This document shows positions 46,821 to 55,225 of a stretch of DNA of 64,000 bases, one piece after another; within the stretch, counting starts at the first letter, position 1, and each line of letters opens with the position of its first letter. Made by a program: the position numbers and the translations under genes. Under the pieces are notes generated by a model. It saw only the letters and a program-made list of their open reading frames with translations, was not told the origin of the DNA and did no database searches. Origin of the DNA: PALSA-612 sp963765295 (GTDB lineage Bacteria > Actinomycetota > Thermoleophilia > Gaiellales > Gaiellaceae). The stretch covers positions 496,001 to 560,000 of the forward strand of contig CAVXVO010000004.1 in NCBI GenBank assembly GCA_963765295.1. The letters are read 5' to 3'.

Positions 46821-47237
46821 ATGCGGCTCTACCTCGTCCGACACGCCGAGGCGCGCCGGCGGGCGAGCCCGACGAGCTCCGGCCCGCTGACGGCGCAAAG
46901 GCCGCCAGCAGGCGCGCGAGCTCGGCGCGAGGCTCGCCGCCGAGGGCGCCGGCGGGCGCGGCCGTGCTCACGAGCCCGCTGCTGCGCGCCCGCGAGACCG
47001 GCGAGGAGATCGCCCGTGCGCTCGGGACGGATCCCGCTCCCCGACGAGCGGCTCGCGCCCGGGCGCGACGGCGAGCGGCGTGCGCGAGGCCGTCGCGGAG
47101 CACGGGCGGCGGTCGTCGCGATCGGCCACCAGCCGGACTGCGGCCGCGTCGCCGCCGAGCTGACCGGCGGCCCCGAGCCGCGGTTCCCCACGGCCGGCCT
47201 GGTCGTGATCGACCTCAGGCCGGATCCGAGCAGTTGA
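46821..47237 (+). CDS. SixA-like histidine phosphatase, several frame breaks
   Basis: Starts MRLYLVRHAEA, the RHG phosphohistidine motif of the histidine phosphatase superfamily. A middle piece in another frame reads VLTSPLLRARETGEEIARALGTD, and the end returns to VVAIGHQPDCGRVAAELTGG with the second catalytic His. Put together this is a SixA-type protein of about 135 residues. At least three single-base shifts are needed; the retained motifs argue for sequence error. The TGA overlaps the TTG of the next gene. Confidence 0.7.
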   Translation: MRLYLVRHAEARRRASPTSSGPLTAQRPPAGARARREARRRGRRRARPCSRARCCAPARPARRSPVRSGRIPLPDERLAPGRDGERRARGRRGARAAVVAIGHQPDCGRVAAELTGGPEPRFPTAGLVVIDLRPDPSS

Positions 47238-48085
47238 CGGTCGCCATCAGCGTCACCGACCTGCGCAAGTCGTACGGCGAGGTGGAGGCCGTGCGCGGCG
47301 TCAGCTTCGAGATCGCAGCAGGGCGAGGTGTTCGGCCTGCTCGGCCCGAACGGCGCGGGCAAGACGACGACGGTCGAGGTGCTCGAGGGCTACCGCGATC
47401 GCGACGGCGGCAGCGTCTCCGTTCTCGGCGTCGACCCGCAGCAGCGCCGGCGGCGACTGGCGCGAGCGGATCGGCATCGTCCTCCAGTCGTCGGCCATGT
47501 ACCCGAACCTGACCGTGGACGAGCACGTCCGCGTCTTCGCCGGCTACTACTACGCGCCCACGCGACCCGGCCGAGGTGATCGACCTCGTCGGACTCGAGG
47601 AGAAGCGCGGCGGCCGCGGTGAAGACGCTGTCCGGCGGCCAGAAGCGTCGGCTCGACCTCGCGCTCGGCCTGATCGGCGACCCCGAGCTGATCTTCCTCG
47701 ACGAGCCGACGACGGGCTTCGACCCGCGGCGCGCCGGGCGGCCTGGGACATGATCCGCTCGCTGCGCCAGCTCGGCAAGACGGTGCTCCTGACGACCCAC
47801 TACCTCGACGAGGCCGAGCAGCTCTCGGATCGTGTCGCCGTGCTCCGCGAGGGCAGGATCGTCGCGATCGGGCGGCCGTCGGAGCTCACCGGCGCGCGCG
47901 TCGCGACCGAGGTCCGCTACCGGCTCGACGGCAAAGACGTCGTCGTCGAGACGCACGAGCCGACGAAGCTGCTCCACGAGCTGACCGGACAGGCGCTCGC
48001 CGAGGGCAAGGAGCTCGAGTCGCTCGAGGTGCGGCGCCCGTCGCTCGAGGAGATCTACCTCTCGCTCACCGGAGGCGACGAGTGA
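47234..48085 (+). CDS. ABC-2 system ATP-binding protein, about five frame breaks
   Basis: From TTG 47234 (overlapping the previous TGA) the protein reads ISVTDLRKSYGEVEAVRGVS, then after shifts near 47322, 47448, 47563, 47617 and 47728: VFGLLGPNGAGKTTTVEVLEG (Walker A), RERIGIVLQSSAMYPNLTVDE (Q-loop), TLSGGQKRRLDLALGL, IFLDEPTTGFDP (Walker B) and LLTTHYLDEAEQLSDRV (H-loop). All ATPase motifs survive in order, so the gene is probably intact in the organism. It pairs with the permease that follows. Confidence 0.8.
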
Positions 48086-48832
48086 GCGACGTCCTCCACG
48101 AGCTCCGCACGGAGCAGCTCCTCTTCTGGCGCAGCCGCGAGCTCGCGTTCTTCACGTTCCTGCTGCCGATCCTCTTCTTCGTCCTGCTCGGCTCGGTGTA
48201 CGGCACGGACAAGATCGAGGGCGTCAAGGGCTCGCGCTACCTGCTCGCGGGCATGCTCGGTTACGGCGTCGTGGCGACGGCGTTCGCCGGCCTCGCGATC
48301 ACGATCACGATCAGGCGCGAGTCGGGGGTGCTCAAGCGCCTCCGCGGGACGCCGCTCCCGGCCTGGGCGTACATCGGCGGCGTGCTCGGCTCGACGATCG
48401 TCGTCTACGCGATCGAGGCCGTGGCGTTGATCGGCCTCGGCAAGGCGCTCTTCGACGTGCCGCTTCCGGATCGCTACTTCTCGCTCGCGCTCGCGCTGCT
48501 GCTCGGAGTGCTCTGCCTTCGCGGCGATGGGCATCGGGCTGACCGCGGTCATCCGGTCGGCGGAGGGGTCGTCGGCGGTGGTGAACGCGATCTACCTCCC
48601 GATGGCGTTCATCGCCGGCGCCTTCTTCTCGCCGCACTCCTTCCCGCAGTTCCTGCGTGGGATCGCCGACGTCCTGCCGTTGACGTACTTCATCCGCCTG
48701 GTGCGCGACATCCTGCTGCACGACGCGCAGATCTGGGACCAGCCGGAGGCGGTGGCCGTGATCGCCGCCTGGGGCGCATTCGGCGCGCTCGTCGCGTTCC
48801 GGCGTTTCCGCTGGGAGCCGCGCGAGGCATAG
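48082..48832 (+). CDS. ABC-2 type transporter permease, frame interrupted near 48525
   Basis: A six-helix permease: TFLLPILFFVLLGSVYGTD, then ITIRRESGVLKRLRGTPLPAW (coupling region). One base too many near 48520-48530 shifts the frame; it resumes MGIGLTAVIRSAEGSSAVVN and ends in FRRFRWEPREA. About 250 residues when joined. ATG at 48082 overlaps the ATPase stop. An exporter of unknown cargo. Confidence 0.82.
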
Positions 48833-48861
48833 AAACACGCCGGAGCGGGAACGGACAGCGC

Positions 48862-49230
48862 ATGGTCGGCACCGATGTCCCGATGGCGTTCGTGGCTCTG
48901 GCCGTGTCGCCGCCCGAGCTCGAGATCCGGATCAACTTCGGCGTCTTCGCGGGCCGCGAGGCGACGCCCGCCGAACTCGACCTGCTCGGACGCGCCGTGA
49001 TGACCGAGGTCGAGCATGTCACGCTGGTCTCCGAGCACCGGCACGAGCTCGGGGGCGGCAGTGAGACGTCGCTGCATCAGGTGCGGATGGGCATTCCGCT
49101 GGCCGCGCTGCCTGAGGACGCCGCCGAAGCGAAGTGGACGCGCGACCGGATCGTCACGCTGGCCGAGTGCTGGGCGCAGGACTGCATCGACGAGCGCCAC
49201 GCCGACGTGGTCGAGTTCTCTCCGGCTTAG
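48862..49230 (+). CDS. Hypothetical protein
   Basis: A 122-residue soluble protein beginning MVGTDVPMAFVALAVSPPEL. A central NFGVFAGREATPAELDLLGRAVM and a C-terminal DRIVTLAECWAQDCIDERH suggest a compact alpha+beta domain. No membrane segment, signal peptide or known motif. It sits 29 bases after the ABC permease on the same strand and converges with the aminotransferase. Confidence 0.62.
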   Translation: MVGTDVPMAFVALAVSPPELEIRINFGVFAGREATPAELDLLGRAVMTEVEHVTLVSEHRHELGGGSETSLHQVRMGIPLAALPEDAAEAKWTRDRIVTLAECWAQDCIDERHADVVEFSPA

Positions 49231-49246
49231 GGGAAGACGGCCGTCG

Positions 49247-50644
49247 CTACGGTCGCGCCGGCGTCTTCGGCTTGCCGCCGCGGCCGGCGCGGGCTGCCTT
49301 GAGCGCGAAGCGCGTCATCGCCGACGGCATCCGCTGCGCGCGGGCGACGACGGAGTCGAGCGCGTCGGCGAACCAGTCCACGTCCTCCTCGGTCAAGACG
49401 AGCGGAGGCATGGCCCGCACGACGTTCATGTTGTGCCCGGCCACCTGGATCAGCACGCGGTGGTCGGCGAACAGGGGCACGACGACGAGCTGCGAGAAGA
49501 TCCCGGGCTGCAGCCGCTCCAGCATGCGCCACGTCGTCGAGCGGCCGGGCTCCCCGAACTCGATCGCCCAGAACAGGCCGAGCCCGCGCACGTCCTGCAC
49601 GACCTCGTAGCGCTCGACGAGCGGCCGCGTCCGCTCCAGCAGCAGGTCGCCGATGCGTGCGGACCGCTCGACGAGCTCGGCCGACTCGAGCTCGTGCAGC
49701 GTGGCCAGGCCGGCGACGACGCCGAGGTCGTTCGGCGCGAACGTCGATCCGTGGCTGAGCGCGTGCTCCATCGAGTCGAACACGGCGTCGAACACGCGCG
49801 GCGTGAACAGCGTCGCGCCGATCGGGACATACCCGCCCGAGAGCGCCTTCGCCACCGTCATCACGTCCGGCTCGAGCCCCCAGTGCTCGCAGGCGAACAG
49901 CCGCCCGGTGCGCCCGAAGCCGGTCGCCACCTCGTCGACGCAGAAGAGCGTGCCGTACTTGCGGCAGAGCGCCTGCGCGCCCTCGAGGTAGCCGGGCTCG
50001 GGCAGCCGCACGCCGTGTCCGACGATCGGCTCGGTGACGAACATCGCCACGTCCTCCCCGCGCAGCTCCCCCTCGAGCGCGTCCAGGTCGTTGAACGGGA
50101 CGTACGAGAAACCGGGGACGAGCGGCTCGAAGCGGGACGTGAACGCGGCGTCGCCGTTCGCAGACAGCGCACCGAGCGTCAGGCCGTGGAAGCCATGCTC
50201 GACGGAGACGACGCGCGAGCGGCCCGTCGCGGTGCGGCCGATCTTGATCGCCGCCTCGATCGACTCGGCGCCGGAGCCCGTGAAGAGGACACGCCCGAGA
50301 CCGTTCGGCGCCCGCGCCAGCAGCGCCTCGGCGAGCGCACCCGCGGGCTGGGTGATGCCGAGCGCGACCCGGCCGGGAAGCTCGAGATCGAGCGCCTCGT
50401 GCAGCGCCGCCCGGACGCGCGCGTTCGAGCGCCCGACGTTGTACATCCCGAAGCCGCCGAGCATGTCCAGGAAGCGGTTGCCGTCCGTGTCGTAGAGATA
50501 CGGCCCCTCGCCGCGAGCCCAGTGCCGGTCGAAGCCGATCGTCCGCAGCATCCGCAGGAACTGCGGGTTGATCGTCCGGCCGTGCAGCTCGAGCTCGCTC
50601 CCCGCGCCCTCCTCGACGAGCGTGCGGATGCTGAAGTCGCTCAC
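49247..50644 (-). CDS. Class III aminotransferase
   Basis: A 465-residue PLP enzyme of the class III (ornithine/acetylornithine-like) group: LDMLGGFGMYNVGR near residue 58, FTGSGAESIEAAIKIGR near residue 119, HGFHGLTLGALS, FCVDEVATGFGRTGRLFACEHWG and the PLP lysine in MTVAKALSGGYVPIGA near residue 264. The first 40 residues and basic C-terminal tail are additions. The amino donor and acceptor cannot be told from sequence. GTG at 50644 lies six bases after a TAGGCT box and 33 bases from the divergent phhB start. Confidence 0.85.
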   Translation of the reverse strand: MSDFSIRTLVEEGAGSELELHGRTINPQFLRMLRTIGFDRHWARGEGPYLYDTDGNRFLDMLGGFGMYNVGRSNARVRAALHEALDLELPGRVALGITQPAGALAEALLARAPNGLGRVLFTGSGAESIEAAIKIGRTATGRSRVVSVEHGFHGLTLGALSANGDAAFTSRFEPLVPGFSYVPFNDLDALEGELRGEDVAMFVTEPIVGHGVRLPEPGYLEGAQALCRKYGTLFCVDEVATGFGRTGRLFACEHWGLEPDVMTVAKALSGGYVPIGATLFTPRVFDAVFDSMEHALSHGSTFAPNDLGVVAGLATLHELESAELVERSARIGDLLLERTRPLVERYEVVQDVRGLGLFWAIEFGEPGRSTTWRMLERLQPGIFSQLVVVPLFADHRVLIQVAGHNMNVVRAMPPLVLTEEDVDWFADALDSVVARAQRMPSAMTRFALKAARAGRGGKPKTPARP

Positions 50645-50677
50645 GCGCTGAGCCTAGCGCGCGTCATACTGATGCGC
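50645..50677. promoter_or_regulatory. 33-bp divergent promoter, both transcripts apparently leaderless
   Basis: Minus-strand TAGGCT (50651-50656) is six bases from the aminotransferase GTG; plus-strand CATACT (50665-50670) is seven bases from the phhB ATG. The -10 boxes are only eight bases apart, so polymerases probably cannot occupy both at once. Confidence 0.5.
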
Positions 50678-50920
50678 ATGAGCACGCCCGAGGGCTGGAG
50701 CGAGGTCGACGGAGCGCTGCAGCGCGAGTTCCGGTTCGCGAACTTCGCCGAGGCGCTCGCGTTCGTGAACCGCGTCGGCAAGCTCGCGGAGGCGGAGAAC
50801 CACCACCCGGACGTCGAGCTCGGCTGGGGCCGCGTCGTCCTGCGCTGGCGGACGCATTCCGCCGAGGCGATCACCGACCGCGACCGTGAGCTGGCCGCGA
50901 GGTCGGCCGCGCTCGCCTAG
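50678..50920 (+). CDS. 4a-hydroxytetrahydrobiopterin dehydratase (pterin carbinolamine dehydratase)
   Basis: An 80-residue protein with the family motif ENHHPDVELGW containing the catalytic His-His-Pro and ALAFVNRVGKLAE before it. The enzyme recycles pterins and may help cofactor metabolism where no aromatic hydroxylase exists; a MoCo-related role has been suggested for bacterial members. ATG at 50678 is preferred over 50672 because the CATACT box fits it. Confidence 0.88.
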   Translation: MSTPEGWSEVDGALQREFRFANFAEALAFVNRVGKLAEAENHHPDVELGWGRVVLRWRTHSAEAITDRDRELAARSAALA

Positions 50921-50923
50921 CTC

Positions 50924-51979
50924 CTAGCCGGACAGGCAGCAGCCGGGCTGACAGACGTCGTGGCTCGGGCCGAAGCGGCCGAGCGCGCGTCGAGGCAGCT
51001 GCGGGTCGAGCCGCTCCTGGATCAGCTCGCGGACCATCGCGACGAACGCCGGATGCGTCCCGGCGGTGCGTGCGCGGACGAGGGCGACGCCCGCATCCTC
51101 GGCGGCCTCTCGAGCCTCGACGTCGAGGTCGAAGAGCACCTCCATGTGGTCGGAGACGAACCCGACCGGCGACAGCACGACGTCGCGCACGCCCCGCTCG
51201 GCGAGCGTACGGATGTGGTCGCAGACGTCGGGCTCGAGCCAGGGCACACGAGGCGAGCCGCTGCGGCTCTGGTACACGAGAGCGTGGTCGCCGACGCCGA
51301 CCTCCTCGGCGACGAGTCGCGCAGCCTCCCCCAGCTGGCTCTCGTACCGAGACTGCCTCGCCATCGCGAGGGGGATCGAGTGCGCCGTGAAGGCCAGGTG
51401 GACGCCCGCGCGCCGCTCCTTCGGCACGGTCTCGAGCGCAGCCGCGACGTACTCCGCGTTCGCCCGCACGAAGCCCGGGTGGTTGTAGAACATCCGCGTC
51501 CTCGCCACCTCGGGCGCGTCCGGCCCGACCTCGGCCTGCGCGGCGAGGATGTTCTCCCTGTACTGCCGGCAGCTCGAGTAGGAGCTGAAGCCGCTCGTGA
51601 AGAAGGCGAGCGCCCGCCGGATCCCGTCGTCGCGCATCTCGCGCAGCGTGTCGGCCAGGAACGGATGCCAGTTGCGGTTGCCGAAGTAGATCGGCAGGTC
51701 GATCCCGTGCTCGTCGAGCTCCGGCCGCAGCGCTGCGATCAGCGCGCGGTTGTGCGCGTTGATCGGGCTGATGCCGTCGAAGCGTGCGTAGTGGTGGGCG
51801 ACCTCGTCGAGCCGCTCCGGAGGGATGTTCCGTCCCCGCGTGACGTTCTCGAGGAACGGCATCACGTCGGCCATCCCTTCGGGCCCGCCGAACGCGACGA
51901 CGAGGATCGCATCGAAGACCTCTGGCTCGGCGCCGCGGACACCGTCCGCGGGCGGCTTCGGGGTCGTGACGGCGGCCAT
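50924..51979 (-). CDS. hemH: Ferrochelatase (coproporphyrin type)
   Basis: A 351-residue ferrochelatase: VVAFGGPEGMADVMPFLENV near residue 27, the active-site region AFTAHSIPLAM with the catalytic His, and SPVGFVSDHMEVLFDLD with the conserved Glu. The C-terminal CQPGCCLSG cluster resembles the [2Fe-2S] ligands in actinobacterial enzymes. In this phylum the substrate is coproporphyrin III, so cpfC is the alternative symbol. ATG at 51979 lies six bases after a TAGCGT box. It ends three bases from phhB. Confidence 0.92.
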   Translation of the reverse strand: MAAVTTPKPPADGVRGAEPEVFDAILVVAFGGPEGMADVMPFLENVTRGRNIPPERLDEVAHHYARFDGISPINAHNRALIAALRPELDEHGIDLPIYFGNRNWHPFLADTLREMRDDGIRRALAFFTSGFSSYSSCRQYRENILAAQAEVGPDAPEVARTRMFYNHPGFVRANAEYVAAALETVPKERRAGVHLAFTAHSIPLAMARQSRYESQLGEAARLVAEEVGVGDHALVYQSRSGSPRVPWLEPDVCDHIRTLAERGVRDVVLSPVGFVSDHMEVLFDLDVEAREAAEDAGVALVRARTAGTHPAFVAMVRELIQERLDPQLPRRALGRFGPSHDVCQPGCCLSG

Positions 51980-51985
51980 GCATTG

Positions 51986-51991
51986 ACGCTA
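51986..51991 (-). promoter_or_regulatory. Putative -10 box of hemH
   Basis: TAGCGT on the minus strand, six bases before the ATG at 51979. Confidence 0.4.
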
Positions 51992-52075
51992 GCGGAAGGT
52001 CGGGCAGAGCTTGCTTTACACGAACGGCCCACGCGGGGTAGCGTCGCAGCGACGGAACGTCGGAAAGGAGCTTGG

Positions 52076-52522
52076 ATGGCCCCCATCACCGGCTCGATCG
52101 AGATCGTGCGAGCACCGCAGGACGTCTTCGACTACGTAACCGATATCGAGCGCCAGGGCGAATGGCAGGAGGCGATCGTGAGCGTCGAGGTCGAAACGGA
52201 AGGCCCGACGCGAGTCGGAACCAAGGCAGTCCAGACGAGGCACGTGCCCGGCGCCACGCGGAGCTTCCCGTTCGAGATCACCGAGCACGAGCCCCCGACC
52301 CGGAGCAGCTTCCAGGTGACGGGCGGGCCGGTTCGGCCGCACGGGACGATCACGTTCGCACCGCTCGACGACGGAGCCCGAACGCGCGTCGACCTCGAGA
52401 TCGAGTTCAAGGGCCACGGCCTCGGCGGCGTCCTCCTCCTACCGATCGCCAACCGCGACGCACGAAAAGAAGTTCCGAAGAACCTCGCCCGCCTCAAAGA
52501 GCGGCTCGAGTCCGCGGGCTGA
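52076..52522 (+). CDS. SRPBCC (polyketide cyclase-like) family protein
   Basis: A 148-residue START/SRPBCC-fold protein: GSIEIVRAPQDVFDYVTDIERQ at the N-terminus, a central GTITFAPLDDGARTRVDLEI, and the long C-terminal helix (KEVPKNLARLKERLES). The fold binds hydrophobic ligands in a deep pocket. No ligand can be named. ATG at 52076 has a strong GGAAAGGAG ribosome site. It stands alone between hemH and the lipoprotein gene. Confidence 0.8.
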   Translation: MAPITGSIEIVRAPQDVFDYVTDIERQGEWQEAIVSVEVETEGPTRVGTKAVQTRHVPGATRSFPFEITEHEPPTRSSFQVTGGPVRPHGTITFAPLDDGARTRVDLEIEFKGHGLGGVLLLPIANRDARKEVPKNLARLKERLESAG

Positions 52523-52528
52523 CGGCCG

Positions 52529-54250
52529 CTACTTCTCGGGCGACGCCGTCTGGAACGTGACCTTGCCCTGGCCCGTGCCGACGGCGATCAGCAGCGGCTT
52601 CCCCTTCGCGGGAGCATGCCGGTAGTCGACGAGCGCGAGCTCGCCGCGCTTCAGGAGGAGCTTTCCGTCCGTCCACACGGACTCGCCCTGCGGTGACTCG
52701 CGCACGACCGAGAGTACGTACACGGCGTAGCCGGTGTTGCCCTTCGTGCCCGTGGTGTCGAGCGCGACGTTTCCGCCTTTGCTGTCGATGTACATCGTGA
52801 GCTTCGAGCCACCCTTGACGCCCACGGCGATGGCGGCGAAGGCGTACGTGTTCTTCCCTTCCTGGATCGCGCTGTCGAGGACCGGCGTCTGGTCGTGGTG
52901 CGGGTCGGTGTGGAACGTGAAGCCCGACGCACCGCTGCGGAAGTCGATCGTGTTCGTCTCGCCCGGCCGCAGGACGATGTCGTCGACCTGTGCGTAGAGG
53001 CCGGGGCCGATCAGATCGATCCGCTCCTTGTCGACCTTCGCGAGGTCGGAGCCGTCGACCTGCACCGACACGGCTGTCCTCGGCGGAATCAGGTAGGTCG
53101 GCTCGGGCGCGACGCGCCAGTTCTGCGACGTGATCGTCGCCTCGACGCGCACGCCCGGGATGTGGTTGACGACGCGCCCGCCGACGAAGCCGGTGACCCG
53201 GCCCAGCTCGTCGTAGAGAACCAGGTGCCCGTGATTGGCCGGGTTCCCGACGAGCGTCAGCTGGTCGTACCGGTCCTCGGGCGCGAGCACTGACCCGGCA
53301 GACGGCTTGGAGCCCTTGCGGAGGCCCTTGCAGAACGGGCACGGCTGGCGGGTGAAGCCCGGCTTGCTCGGAATCAGGAACAGCGAGCCCGTCCGCGCGT
53401 CGCCCTCGTACAGCTCGCTCGTGTCGGACGGGTCGGGCCCGCCGATGTAGCACCACGTGTTCTTCGTCGTGTCGACGCGGATGGCGCGGATCACGCCGGG
53501 GAAGTTGTTGTCGTAGATCAGGATCGCGAACTTGCCCTTCCCCTTGTCCTCGATCGCGAACGGGGTCACGGCGTGGCCGGCCGTGCCGTCGCGCTTGAAG
53601 ATCGCGATCGTGTACAGCTCGCTGTTCTTGCTGTTCAGCACGGTCACGAGCGTCTGGAGGATCTTGGTCGGTGACCCCGTGACCTCCTTCCGGTCAATGG
53701 CGGGCAGGTCCTGGAACGTCCAGTTCTCCGCCAGCAGCGCCTGGAGGGAGTCGTTGTCCTGGATCGGTAGCGCGATCGTCTGCTTCGCACCGAAACGGCG
53801 CGGATCGCGGAACCGCGAGAAGAACTCGAGTGCGGTCACGGAGAAGCCCATGCAGTGCCCACCCGCCATGCGCGCGTTCTCGTCGTCCATCCACTGCTGT
53901 GCGACCGCCGTCAGCTGGCAGCGCGCCCCCGTCCCGCGCGCGCACACCTGCGTGCCGAACAGGTCCGCGACCTGGGCAGCCGTCATGTTCTCCGGCTGGA
54001 CGTCGTTCCCGTAGTTCTCGAAGCCGAACCCGTCGACCCAGGGACGGAACCCGTCGTCGGCGACGATCTTCCCGGTCGGCCGGTAGCTCGGCACCGTGCC
54101 TGCGGAGCTGCCGACGGCACCGTGGCCGCCGAGGAGTCCGGGTTGCCGGTGCGTCGCCGGCGCCGCCCCGATCGTGTGCGAGCTGCCACCGCACGACGCG
54201 GCCGCGACGACGACCAGCACGAGCAGTGCCGGTAGGAGGGCGCGCCGCAT
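52529..54250 (-). CDS. Lipoprotein with putative papain-like cysteine-peptidase domain
   Basis: A 573-residue exported protein. Residues 1-19 are a signal peptide with a lipobox-like AAAS-Cys20. In the N-terminal half Cys133 sits in AGGHCMGFSVTALEFF, His226 in TAGHAVTPFAIED, and Asp247-Asn248 in LIYDNNFPG: order and context match a papain-like Cys-His-Asp/Asn site. Additional cysteines (103, 111) may form a disulfide. The C-terminal 230 residues are beta-rich. No family is firmly recognised; a surface peptidase or transglutaminase-like activity is inference. ATG at 54250 starts the signal peptide. Confidence 0.7.
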   Translation of the reverse strand: MRRALLPALLVLVVVAAASCGGSSHTIGAAPATHRQPGLLGGHGAVGSSAGTVPSYRPTGKIVADDGFRPWVDGFGFENYGNDVQPENMTAAQVADLFGTQVCARGTGARCQLTAVAQQWMDDENARMAGGHCMGFSVTALEFFSRFRDPRRFGAKQTIALPIQDNDSLQALLAENWTFQDLPAIDRKEVTGSPTKILQTLVTVLNSKNSELYTIAIFKRDGTAGHAVTPFAIEDKGKGKFAILIYDNNFPGVIRAIRVDTTKNTWCYIGGPDPSDTSELYEGDARTGSLFLIPSKPGFTRQPCPFCKGLRKGSKPSAGSVLAPEDRYDQLTLVGNPANHGHLVLYDELGRVTGFVGGRVVNHIPGVRVEATITSQNWRVAPEPTYLIPPRTAVSVQVDGSDLAKVDKERIDLIGPGLYAQVDDIVLRPGETNTIDFRSGASGFTFHTDPHHDQTPVLDSAIQEGKNTYAFAAIAVGVKGGSKLTMYIDSKGGNVALDTTGTKGNTGYAVYVLSVVRESPQGESVWTDGKLLLKRGELALVDYRHAPAKGKPLLIAVGTGQGKVTFQTASPEK

Positions 54251-54292
54251 GGCCCGGCAGCCTACAGACCACCCGGCGAGGCGCACCGCGCG

Positions 54293-54508
54293 TTGCCCAG
54301 CACGGGCTTATGCGGGTGGACACACGAGCGGGGCCGCCGCCGCGGCGAAACGCTTGTTCTCGGGAAGGACTGCTTCTGCGAGGTCTGCGAGTTTGAGTCC
54401 GCGGCTAGGTTCAGGAGGCTCCGGGGATTCTATCGCGTTCGTGATCTCTGCAACAATCACTCGATCGAGGGACTCTCAGTACGCCTAAGGCCACAGCTGC
54501 CCGAGTAG
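54293..54508 (+). CDS. Possible small zinc-ribbon-like protein
   Basis: A 71-codon frame whose second half contains KDCFCEVCEFESAARFR and LCNNHSIEGLSV, i.e. a C-x-C-x2-C ... C-x2-H pattern that could bind zinc. The start is unclear (TTG at 54293). It overlaps the 3' end of the opposite gene. Low support; it may be chance. Confidence 0.25.
   Translation: MPSTGLCGWTHERGRRRGETLVLGKDCFCEVCEFESAARFRRLRGFYRVRDLCNNHSIEGLSVRLRPQLPE
54455..54469 (+). repeat. 15-bp direct repeat, left copy
   Basis: AATCACTCGATCGAG, identical to 55336-55350. The copies bracket the two-gene cassette at 54485-55225 and are candidates for recombination or insertion-site duplication. Confidence 0.6.
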
Positions 54509-54850
54509 ACCCTCGGGCGTGACCGTCCAATCTCCTGCCCGCCAACGCTCGCGTAGCAGTTCGGAGAGCGGGGTTGCCATTGTCCGATGCGCATCCCACT
54601 GGAGCTGCTTGCGCGTCGCGAATGCCTCGCTGGCCGACTCCCGAGCCCGCAGCATGCCGAGCGCTTGCCAGGCGGCGGTGCAGCGTCCCGGACAAAGGCC
54701 GTCTTCGGGGCTTGCGACCTTGGCGAGGGGCCGGGTGCGCTGCTCCGCACCGCAAAGAGGGCAATAGGCGTTCGCATAGCTACGACGCCGCTGGGGCAAA
54801 GGGAGCGGAAACGCCACCCTCGTTGCGCTCTTGATCATGGACGCCGGCAT
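54485..54850 (-). CDS. Hypothetical zinc-ribbon-like protein (cassette gene 2)
   Basis: A 121-residue protein with AYCPLCGAEQRT near residue 29 and LCPGRCTAAWQAL near residue 52, giving paired cysteines CPLC and CPGRC that could hold zinc. The rest is helical and basic, with TVTPEGLLGQLWP at the end. No known family. ATG at 54850 is four bases after the stop of the upstream gene, so the two form a small operon in what looks like accessory DNA. Confidence 0.6.
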   Translation of the reverse strand: MPASMIKSATRVAFPLPLPQRRRSYANAYCPLCGAEQRTRPLAKVASPEDGLCPGRCTAAWQALGMLRARESASEAFATRKQLQWDAHRTMATPLSELLRERWRAGDWTVTPEGLLGQLWP

Positions 54851-54853
54851 TGG

Positions 54854-55225
54854 TTAGGTGACGGCGAGCATCCGCGCGCCACCGGTTTCGCCCTGCTTCA
54901 GAGGGAGATCCAGTGGGGCGATGCAGTCGCGGCCTCGTTTGTCGAGGGTGGCGAAGCCCTCCCTGTCGAGTGAGATCATTCCGTTCTTCTGCAGGCGGTC
55001 GAGCGACTCGTCGAGCTCGAGGAACGAGCACGTCCGGCTCCCGATCAGCATGAGCGTGAGGTCGTTTGTCAGCCGACGCGCGTGGCGCAGGCTCTCGCCG
55101 GTCGCAGCCTCTGCGAGGATTCGGAGAACGCGAACGTCGAGGGCTTCCAGCTGCTCCAGTTCGCGGTCGACCTCGACCGGTAGTTGGTGTTCGGCTGCCC
55201 GTGTCCGGCGTCCCCACATACCCAC
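54854..55225 (-). CDS. Hypothetical winged-helix-like protein (cassette gene 1)
   Basis: A 123-residue protein. Residues 17-60 are helical (VEVDRELEQLEALDVRVLRILAEAA), followed by a segment resembling a winged helix (ELDESLDRLQKNGMISLDREGFATLDKRG). It may bind DNA or act as a small regulator. The GTG at 55225 is the listed start; the internal ATG two codons later is equally good. Together with the next gene it lies between identical 15-bp repeats. Confidence 0.55.
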   Translation of the reverse strand: MGMWGRRTRAAEHQLPVEVDRELEQLEALDVRVLRILAEAATGESLRHARRLTNDLTLMLIGSRTCSFLELDESLDRLQKNGMISLDREGFATLDKRGRDCIAPLDLPLKQGETGGARMLAVT

